Positions 57,249-64,000 of a DNA stretch of 64,000 nucleotides are shown here, piece after piece (the first letter of the stretch is position 1; every line of letters starts with the position of its first letter). Position numbers and translations under genes: made by a program. Below the pieces are notes generated by a model. That model saw nothing but the letters and a program-made list of their open reading frames with translations. It ran no database searches and was not told the DNA's origin. The stretch spans positions 1 through 64,000 of the forward strand of contig NZ_JAAAWN010000020.1 in the NCBI RefSeq assembly GCF_010500865.1, read 5' to 3'. Origin of the DNA: Alteromonas profundi. GTDB lineage: Bacteria > Pseudomonadota > Gammaproteobacteria > Enterobacterales > Alteromonadaceae.

Positions 57249-58955
57249 TTAGTGTGCTGATGCTTCACCCGCGCCTTTAGGGTAGCGTATACTTTCTACT
57301 AGCTGCTGAATTTCTTCAGGTGCATCATCCGTCGCCTTAAACACAATAAAGGCAACCACAAAGTTCACTACCATACCCATAGTGCCTATCCCTTCAGGCG
57401 ACACCCCAAACCACCAATTATCAGGTGTATTTGCCGCAGGGTTGATAAACTTAAAGTAGATAATGTAGGCAGCAGTAAATGCAATACCCGAGACCATGCC
57501 GGCTATCGCGCCTTTATCATTCATACGTTTACTGAAAATACCCATAATGATGGCGGGAAAGAAACTCGATGCAGCCAAGCCAAAGGCGAAGGCGACCACC
57601 TGGGCGACAAAACCGGGCGGATTAATACCAAAGTAACCTGCAATAACAATAGCCACGGCCGCGGCCAAGCGGGCATAAAAGAGCTCGGCTTTGTCGGTGA
57701 TGTTAGGCATAAAGTTACGCTTTAATAGGTCATGGGACACCGAGGTAGAAATAACTAATAGCAAGCCTGCGGAGGTAGACAATGCTGCTGCTACGCCCCC
57801 TGCAGCCACCAACGCAATTACCCAGGCGGGCAAATTCGCAATTTCGGGGTTTGCCAATACCATGATGTCGCGGTCTACCTTCATCTCGTTGCGCTCATCA
57901 CCCGAATAGAACATTTTGCCATCGCCGTTCTTATCATTAAATTCAATAAGCCCTGTTTGCTCCCAGTTTTTAATCCAAGACGGCGCTTGTTCATAGCTGG
58001 TTCCCGTTAATTCCGGGCCATTAATTGTCTCAATCATGTTAACCCGGGCAAATGCCGCTAACGACGGTGCCGTGGTGTACAAAATAGCTATAAAGGCAAG
58101 TGCGTAGCCCGCTGATTTTCTCGCATCACGCACTCTAGGTACGGTAAAGAAACGCACAATAACGTGAGGCAGCCCCGCGGTTCCCACCATAAGAGCAAAG
58201 GTAATAAAAAATACGTCTATAGTACTTTTAGTGCCCGATGTGTATTCATGAAAACCTAATTCCACCGACAAATTATCGAGTTTCTGCAACAAGTGCATGC
58301 CAGAGCCATCGGCGATAGTTGCCCCAAAGCCTGTTTGTGGAAGGATATGCCCAGTTACCATGATTGAAATAAACACCGCCGGTACAATGTAAGCGAAAAT
58401 CATGACGCAATATTGGGCGACTTGGGTATAAGTGATCCCTTTCATGCCACCAAGAACGGTATAGAAGAATACGATCACCATGCCAATAACCACACCGGTT
58501 ACAATATCGACTTCTAAGAAACGGCTGAATACCACACCCACGCCGCGCATTTGGCCGGCTACGTAAGTAAAGCACACAAAGATGGCGCAAAACACGGCCA
58601 CCGTTCTGGCGGTTTGTGAGTAGTAGCGGTCACCGATGAAATCCGGTACAGTAAATTTACCGAATTTTCGTAGATAGGGGGCAAGGCACAGGGCCAGTAG
58701 TACGTAACCGCCTGTCCACCCCATAAGGTAGACTGCGCCGTCGTAGCCCATAAACGAGATAAGCCCCGCCATGGAAATGAAGGACGCGGCAGACATCCAG
58801 TCGGCAGCCGTAGCCATACCATTCATAACCGGCGGTACACCACCACCAGCAACATAGAAATCGTTGGTTGAGCCCGCTCTTGCCCAAATAGCAATAGCAA
58901 TGTACAAGGCAAATGAAGCGCCGACAATAATAAAGGTGAGTGTTTGAACATCCAT
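57249..58955 (-). CDS. Sodium:solute symporter, acetate-permease type
   Basis: A 568-residue SSS-family carrier with about 13 helices. It matches the ActP-like/VC_2705 group: NDFYVAGGGVPPVMNGMATAADWMSAASFI, readable in parts as FYVAGGGVPPVMNG and AADWMSAASFIS, and GLPHVIVRFFTVPRVRDARKS. The large insertion rich in charged residues near 320-370 (NDKNGDGKMFYSGDE) is typical. Acetate or another short monocarboxylate is the likely substrate. Its small DUF4212 partner lies four bases upstream. Confidence 0.9.
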   Translation of the reverse strand: MDVQTLTFIIVGASFALYIAIAIWARAGSTNDFYVAGGGVPPVMNGMATAADWMSAASFISMAGLISFMGYDGAVYLMGWTGGYVLLALCLAPYLRKFGKFTVPDFIGDRYYSQTARTVAVFCAIFVCFTYVAGQMRGVGVVFSRFLEVDIVTGVVIGMVIVFFYTVLGGMKGITYTQVAQYCVMIFAYIVPAVFISIMVTGHILPQTGFGATIADGSGMHLLQKLDNLSVELGFHEYTSGTKSTIDVFFITFALMVGTAGLPHVIVRFFTVPRVRDARKSAGYALAFIAILYTTAPSLAAFARVNMIETINGPELTGTSYEQAPSWIKNWEQTGLIEFNDKNGDGKMFYSGDERNEMKVDRDIMVLANPEIANLPAWVIALVAAGGVAAALSTSAGLLLVISTSVSHDLLKRNFMPNITDKAELFYARLAAAVAIVIAGYFGINPPGFVAQVVAFAFGLAASSFFPAIIMGIFSKRMNDKGAIAGMVSGIAFTAAYIIYFKFINPAANTPDNWWFGVSPEGIGTMGMVVNFVVAFIVFKATDDAPEEIQQLVESIRYPKGAGEASAH

Positions 58956-58959
58956 GGTT

Positions 58960-59226
58960 TTACTCCTCGTCTACGCCGTAACGTTTATCCATTGCATTCA
59001 TTTTTGCCATGTATACAAAAATAAGTGCTACAAAAACATAAATAGAGCCTTGCTGAGCAAACCAGAAGCCCAGTTTAAAACCAAAGAATTGAATATTATC
59101 TAATGCATCGACAAACAATATGCCTGCGCCAAAAGACACCACAAACCATACGACTAACAGCTTGGCAAGAAGAGATAAATTCTCCTTCCAGTAAGCTTTT
59201 TTATCGTCTTCATTTCTAAATGCCAT
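58960..59226 (-). CDS. DUF4212 small membrane subunit of the symporter
   Basis: An 88-residue protein with two hydrophobic helices (LLVVWFVVSFGAGILFV and FAQQGSIYVFVALIFVYMAKM), the DUF4212 family (a sodium/substrate symporter small subunit). It leads the operon, followed at once by the large SSS subunit. The 266-base region upstream is shared with the divergent CrbS-like kinase gene. Confidence 0.9.
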   Translation of the reverse strand: MAFRNEDDKKAYWKENLSLLAKLLVVWFVVSFGAGILFVDALDNIQFFGFKLGFWFAQQGSIYVFVALIFVYMAKMNAMDKRYGVDEE

Positions 59227-59492
59227 TGTTTCACCCTCACATAAGGTTAACGAGTTGTTATATTTTTACATACCTCCAACACTTAACTTTACTTACGTTT
59301 TTCGTATCCATGGGGTTGGGTACGAAAAGCAAACATCAACGACAAAAGTCAAGCAATTAGGAGCTCTTAAGTTACTCTAGACTGCAATAGCCAATTTCCA
59401 AATGCGACGATGGTCGTAGTTAGACCAAAGATAAAAACGTTATAATGCGCGTAAAAACACGCCAAATGTAAAAAATTAGTTAAAGGTAAAGT

Positions 59493-62400
59493 ATGACTTT
59501 TGGGTGGGTAACCTTAGCAATTGTGTATCTGTTTCTGCTGTTTTCCTTGGCCAGTTGGGGAGACAAAAACTCGCCTAGAGCCCGTGCGTTAACATCGCAT
59601 CCGGCAATTTACTCGTTGGCGTTAGGCATCTACTGTACTGCTTGGACGTTCTTCGGCATGGTAGGGCAAGCAAGCCGCGATGCGTGGATCTACCTTCCTA
59701 TAATGCTGGGCCCTATCTTGGTCTATGTTTTAGGCTACAGGTTTATTTATAAACTCACGTTAGTGAGTAAAAAACAACATATCACCACCATTTCCGACTT
59801 TATCGCTTCGCGTTACGGTAAACGTCAAACCGTTGCCTTATTAGTAACCCTTATCGCGCTTCTCGCCACTATTCCTTATATTGCGCTGCAGCTAAAAGCC
59901 ATTGGCGCTACCTTTCAGCTTCTTACACAACAGCCCAATAACAATGCCATTATTATTGCCGCCACGGCGTTTATTGCCGTATTCGCTATTTACTTTGGCA
60001 CCAAGCAAACCGATGTCACTGAGTATCGCCGAGGGCTGATGCTTGCCATTGCATTTGAATCTAGTGTCAAGTTGCTTGCCTTGGTTTTGGTGGCATTTGT
60101 GGGCTATAGCGCGTGGAAAGCGAAAGCCACCACACCGCTTTTCGACAGTTTTTTAAACGATGCAGCTTTATCTCAATTTAGCTCGTTCTCGTTTATTGCC
60201 CAAACTATTATGGCGGCCGCGGCAGTTATTTGTTTACCTCGCCAGTTTCACGTTGCCATTATTGATAACTTAAGTTTGCAGCATTTAAAAACCGCTCGCT
60301 GGCTGTTTCCTCTGTATCTCACCGTTATTTCAGCGGTTATTCCCATTATTGCTGTAGCCGGAAACACTATCTTTATGGGTGGGAATGTTGAGCCTGATTC
60401 GTATGTATTGTCTTTAGCTATGTTCTCTGAATCGGTACTTTTGCAGGTAATAGTGTTTGTGGGCGGGTTATCTGCCGCCACTGCCATGATAATTGTGGCT
60501 ACCCTTACCTTAAGTACCATGTTAACTAACGATGTGATCCTCCCTCGCTATCTCGCAGTGAAAAATTCGCCAGAACAAAAACGCGACTTCACTAAACAGA
60601 TACGTTTAATTCGACGTATTGTGATAGGCGTTATATTGCTACTGGCGTTTCTCTATCATCAGCAAATGACCACTAGTCGGTCTCTCCACTCTATAGGCTT
60701 GATTGCATTTTCTCTGGTTATTCAATTATTACCGGCTATTGTGGGCGGCCTATATTGGAAGCGAGCCCACGCCCATGGCGTGTACGCCGGTTTAATGGTG
60801 GGGCTGGTTATCTGGGTGCTATGGCTTGTACTTCCTATTATCAGCGAAGAGATTTCTCGATTAGAACAAAATGAGTTAATTAGCCAAGGCGCTATGATAA
60901 GCCTAACTGCTAATACGCTTATGTACGTGCTCTTTTCTTGGTTTGCCCCAGCCCGTTTGGTCGATCGCATTCAAGCAGAAGCTTTCGTATCCCCCGCGGT
61001 AGCCAAAACCAATGTGGGTAAAAATCAGCACACTAGCGTGACCGTATCCGATCTTGTCACCTTGCTCTCAACCTTTATGGGCGATGGCCGCTGCACGCAA
61101 CTGTTAGAGCAGTATCAGCAACTGCATCATTGTGAATTAGCGCAAGATGCCACCCCCGATGAAAACTTTTTAGCCTTTTGCGAGCGTGCATTAGGCGGTG
61201 TTATTGGCGCCTCAAGTGCAAAGGTTCTACTTGATAGTGCATTACGTGGCAAGAAGATGGATTTTACCGAAGTTATCAACTTTTTTGATGATACCACCCA
61301 AGCCATGCAATTTAATATGACAGCGCTACTTACGTCTCTTGAGAATATGGATCAGGGGATAAGCGTTGTCGACAAACACCTTAATTTAGTGGCGTGGAAT
61401 AAGCGCTACGCCACCCTTTATACCTACCCAGACGATCTTCTGGTGGTAGGTGCACCTATAGAAAAGGTTATTCGCTACAACGCCGCGCAAGGCGAATTCG
61501 GCACCCCTGATGTTGAGGCGGAAGTAGAAAAACGATTAGAACATTTGCGTTCTGGCACACCTCACCGCTTTACGCGGCAGCGTAAAGATGGGCGCGTAAT
61601 AGAAATGGTGGGTAACCCTTTACCCGGTGGCGGCTTCGTTACCAGTTTCAATGACATAACAGGGCATATTGAAATTCAACAAGCATTGGAAGAATCGAAC
61701 ATAGATTTGGAAGCGAGAATTAAAAAACGTACCGAAGAAGTTCACTCTATTAATGCCGAGTTACGCCTTGAGATTGAACGGCGTTCTGGTGCCGAAAAAG
61801 AATTAATACGCGCCCGTAAAGCAGCCGAGGACGCCAACGCCAGCAAAACCCGTTTCTTGGCATTGGCAAGCCATGATGTGTTGCAACCATTAAATGCCGC
61901 GAAGCTGTATATTACTGCGTTACAAGAGCAAGAATTACCAAATAACGTGAGTGACATTGTTAATAAACTAAATCACAGTGTTACCTCAAGCGAGGCCTTA
62001 ATTGGTACCTTGCTAGATATTGCCCGGTTAGATCAAGGTGAAATGAAACCCGATTTAGAGGCGGTAGATCTTAACGAATTGCTATCGCCTTTGTTTGATG
62101 AAACACGGATGAGAGCGCGGGAAAAAGGGTTATCGCTCAACGTGAGAATGCAACCTGTATGGGTAAGGGCAGATAAAACATTTTTGTATAGAATTACCCA
62201 AAACTTGCTGTCAAATGCGGTGAAATACACTGAAAAAGGAAAAGTACTTTTTATTGCGCGCAAACAAAAGGGACACGTGAGAATTGGCGTATTTGATACC
62301 GGCATTGGCATTTCCAAAGAGAAGCTTGATGCGGTGTTCAACGACTTCTATCGTACTAATCAAAGTAACGAACACGGGTTAGGTCTTGGGTTAGCGATAG

Positions 62401-62942
62401 TGCGCCGTTTAGGCAAACAAATGAATAGCCAAATTTGTGTACAATCAACGCTAGGCAAAGGCAGTTATTTCCATTTCGACCTTCCGTTAGCCGACGCAAA
62501 GCAACATACCCCCATCAACAAAAAAGTAAGAAGTACCACCTTTAGTGGTTTAAGAGTGATGTGTGTGGATGATCAAAAAGAAAACTTAGACGCCATGCAA
62601 ACCCTATTAGAAAAATGGGGCGTTGAAGTAGCGTTAGCCGATAATTGGGAAGATGCGCTTAAAACAAGCGAGCAATTTTCGCCCCATATCCTGCTGATGG
62701 ACTATCAATTAAGCCATATAAAAGCGCGTAACGGCTTAGCACTTATTGAAGCCATACGACTAAAACAAAACGTAGTATTGCCAGCGGCGCTTATTACCGC
62801 CACCCAAGATGAAGACTTAATGACAAGAAGCAAAGAGCAAGGCGTAAATTATTTGGCTAAACCGCTTAAACCCGCCAAGCTACGTGCCCTTTTACAGAGT
62901 ATGACCCGCTATATACACGATGCGAGCAATACCCCTGATTAG
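59493..62942 (+). CDS. crbS: CrbS-like hybrid sensor kinase with N-terminal SSS transporter domain
   Basis: An 1149-residue protein. Residues 1-490 are a 13-helix sodium:solute-symporter-like domain, then a linker and PAS domain (about 610-730), a coiled coil, HisKA with the phosphorylated His in ALASHDVLQPLNAAK near residue 793, an ATPase domain with NLLSNAVKYTEKGK near 904 and GLGLGLAIV, and a C-terminal receiver with Asp in ILLMDYQL near 1069. In Vibrio and Pseudomonas, CrbS with CrbR governs acetate utilisation. Divergence from an acetate-type permease supports the same job here. No crbR gene is in the window. Confidence 0.92.
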   Translation: MTFGWVTLAIVYLFLLFSLASWGDKNSPRARALTSHPAIYSLALGIYCTAWTFFGMVGQASRDAWIYLPIMLGPILVYVLGYRFIYKLTLVSKKQHITTISDFIASRYGKRQTVALLVTLIALLATIPYIALQLKAIGATFQLLTQQPNNNAIIIAATAFIAVFAIYFGTKQTDVTEYRRGLMLAIAFESSVKLLALVLVAFVGYSAWKAKATTPLFDSFLNDAALSQFSSFSFIAQTIMAAAAVICLPRQFHVAIIDNLSLQHLKTARWLFPLYLTVISAVIPIIAVAGNTIFMGGNVEPDSYVLSLAMFSESVLLQVIVFVGGLSAATAMIIVATLTLSTMLTNDVILPRYLAVKNSPEQKRDFTKQIRLIRRIVIGVILLLAFLYHQQMTTSRSLHSIGLIAFSLVIQLLPAIVGGLYWKRAHAHGVYAGLMVGLVIWVLWLVLPIISEEISRLEQNELISQGAMISLTANTLMYVLFSWFAPARLVDRIQAEAFVSPAVAKTNVGKNQHTSVTVSDLVTLLSTFMGDGRCTQLLEQYQQLHHCELAQDATPDENFLAFCERALGGVIGASSAKVLLDSALRGKKMDFTEVINFFDDTTQAMQFNMTALLTSLENMDQGISVVDKHLNLVAWNKRYATLYTYPDDLLVVGAPIEKVIRYNAAQGEFGTPDVEAEVEKRLEHLRSGTPHRFTRQRKDGRVIEMVGNPLPGGGFVTSFNDITGHIEIQQALEESNIDLEARIKKRTEEVHSINAELRLEIERRSGAEKELIRARKAAEDANASKTRFLALASHDVLQPLNAAKLYITALQEQELPNNVSDIVNKLNHSVTSSEALIGTLLDIARLDQGEMKPDLEAVDLNELLSPLFDETRMRAREKGLSLNVRMQPVWVRADKTFLYRITQNLLSNAVKYTEKGKVLFIARKQKGHVRIGVFDTGIGISKEKLDAVFNDFYRTNQSNEHGLGLGLAIVRRLGKQMNSQICVQSTLGKGSYFHFDLPLADAKQHTPINKKVRSTTFSGLRVMCVDDQKENLDAMQTLLEKWGVEVALADNWEDALKTSEQFSPHILLMDYQLSHIKARNGLALIEAIRLKQNVVLPAALITATQDEDLMTRSKEQGVNYLAKPLKPAKLRALLQSMTRYIHDASNTPD

Positions 62943-63022
62943 CGCCCTTGGCTACGCAAGCTTACGTACAAATTACCTTATAACCCTGGCTATAAACCGG
63001 ACGCATGGGTAACAAACCATGT

Positions 63023-63649
63023 TTAACGCTTGCCTTTAACCGCGGCATTGGCGACGGACTTTGCAGGGGCCGCAGGTGTTCCATCGGTTGATTTTGCCGC
63101 CACTTTACCCATAGTGCCCCACGAAGACTTAGGGTTTATCACTACGGGCCGGGTGAGTATAAGGTTATTGGGGTACATTAAGGTTTCACGCTCGCTGGTG
63201 AGTAAGCGTGTACTAAAAGGGCCCACATCTGCGATATAGCCCTCTATGTAATTGTCGCCATCTAAGATGCGAACGAAGTTACCTCGTTGGTACGCCACAT
63301 TTGTCAGTAAGATAAAATAGGCGGTTATGTTACTAATTAACGACCAGCTGGCAAAAAGTGCCACACCAGTAACCGTTATTATTGACGTAGAGAGTACCAG
63401 CAAACCTGAGAAATCTATGCCCCACGCCAATAACAGTAGCGATAGAGATAATATGGCCACCAACATACGCGCGGCAAACAAACCTTTTACTGCACTGGCA
63501 GACTTAAGCTTGGCTTTCTCAATATTAGCTTCTAGCTTAGGAAATACCTTGCGTGATACAGCAAGATAAAAAAGCAATACCACAATGCTCCACACTAAGT
63601 TAGTCTGATACTCAGTTAACCATTCTATGCTGCCTTGCCACCATGTCAT
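63023..63649 (-). CDS. Small MscS-like mechanosensitive channel protein
   Basis: A 208-residue protein with three hydrophobic helices, the third of which (LLVLSTSIITVTGVALFASWSLISNITAYFIL) resembles the pore helix of MscS, followed by a short beta domain (GNFVRILDGDNYIEGYIADVG, LLTSERETLMYPNNLIL). It lacks the large C-terminal vestibule of E. coli MscS (286 residues). The C-terminal tail is Lys/Ala-rich. Function as a channel is inferred. It diverges from rimK. Confidence 0.82.
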   Translation of the reverse strand: MTWWQGSIEWLTEYQTNLVWSIVVLLFYLAVSRKVFPKLEANIEKAKLKSASAVKGLFAARMLVAILSLSLLLLAWGIDFSGLLVLSTSIITVTGVALFASWSLISNITAYFILLTNVAYQRGNFVRILDGDNYIEGYIADVGPFSTRLLTSERETLMYPNNLILTRPVVINPKSSWGTMGKVAAKSTDGTPAAPAKSVANAAVKGKR

Positions 63650-63922
63650 TATTTAAGCCCTTCACTGTATTTTAGGTGTTGTAAGAGGATGCGGTTTAAC
63701 AAGCAACGGCTTGCCCTTTAGGGCGGCATGCTAACGTGTAACTTCTCTGTCTTCATGCACTTATTAAAATCGACACCACAAAAATTTTTATAAGACAGAA
63801 CGCTAACTGTCCATTACTATGCGCGCAAATTAAGTGGCCAAATTTCATGCTACCTTCTAAGCTAGCACAAGTCTCACTGTTTCTAACTTTACACACTAAA
63901 CCAAATTTTAAGGTATTTACCT

Positions 63923-64000
63923 ATGCGCATTGCGATTTTATCCCGTAACCCTCGTTTGTATTCCACTTCGCGTTTAGTGGAAGCTGCGCGTGCACGAGGA
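63923..64000 (+). CDS. rimK: RimK, ribosomal protein S6 glutamate ligase (partial, runs off the window)
   Basis: Only 26 codons are present, but MRIAILSRNPRLYSTSRLVE followed by AARARG closely matches the start of RimK, an ATP-grasp enzyme that adds glutamate to the C-terminus of ribosomal protein S6. The ATG at 63923 follows an AAGG. The rest lies beyond base 64000. Confidence 0.75.
   Translation, partial: MRIAILSRNPRLYSTSRLVEAARARG

Overview
The window looks like chromosomal DNA of a marine gammaproteobacterium of the Alteromonadaceae, most likely Alteromonas or a close relative. This rests on gene content read by eye and not on a database search: a complete Na+-translocating NQR operon, FabV enoyl reductase, several long TonB-dependent receptors including an Oar type, a divergent mdh/argR pair, a CrbS-like sodium-symporter/histidine-kinase fusion, and moderate GC. 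I saw no rRNA, tRNA, CRISPR array, phage or intact transposase gene.

Layout. Positions 114-11312 hold a complete pyrimidine-ring degradation locus: divergent rutR and rutABCDEF, followed on the same strand by a malonate/methylmalonate-semialdehyde dehydrogenase, a TonB receptor and an NCS1 nucleobase permease. Copies of a GGGGTCAGAGT inverted-repeat element sit within a few bases of both terminal stop codons. Positions 11313-16045 are a scarred accessory stretch: a small VF530-like gene, a 5'-truncated ligK-type aldolase abutting a 5'-truncated TonB receptor at a 14-bp palindrome, a second tryptophanyl-tRNA synthetase behind a Trp-Trp leader peptide, and a 5'-truncated MFS permease beside a third copy of the element. 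Positions 16061-23924 form a sugar module (TonB receptor, secreted trehalase, gluconate permease, gluconokinase, LacI regulator) with matching ACCGGT palindromes.

Positions 23939-42618 are mostly housekeeping: dinB, nqrABCDEF with apbE and nqrM, fabV, an FKBP isomerase, ppc, katG, mdh and argR. Positions 42619-49167 are less ordinary: two sRNA-like terminator units, a DJ-1/PfpI protein, a 1009-residue Oar receptor whose upstream region carries an exact RutR-type box, and a two-gene operon pairing a membrane-anchored PhnD-like protein with an unknown membrane protein. Positions 49370-52200 hold udk, nupC and a 2OG-Fe(II) oxygenase. From 52253 to the end are a TPR lipoprotein, a REC-GGDEF diguanylate cyclase, an acetate-type module (exonuclease, cNMP/CBS/DUF294 protein, SSS permease with DUF4212 partner, divergent CrbS-like kinase), a small MscS-like protein and the start of rimK.

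The strongest unusual signals are the Trp leader peptide with a Shine-Dalgarno-sequestering hairpin before the auxiliary TrpRS (13592-13784), the deletion scar at 12532-12545, the repeat family bracketing the rut locus, RutR-like boxes near nucleoside and TonB genes, and the tandem sRNA-like units at 42679-42893.
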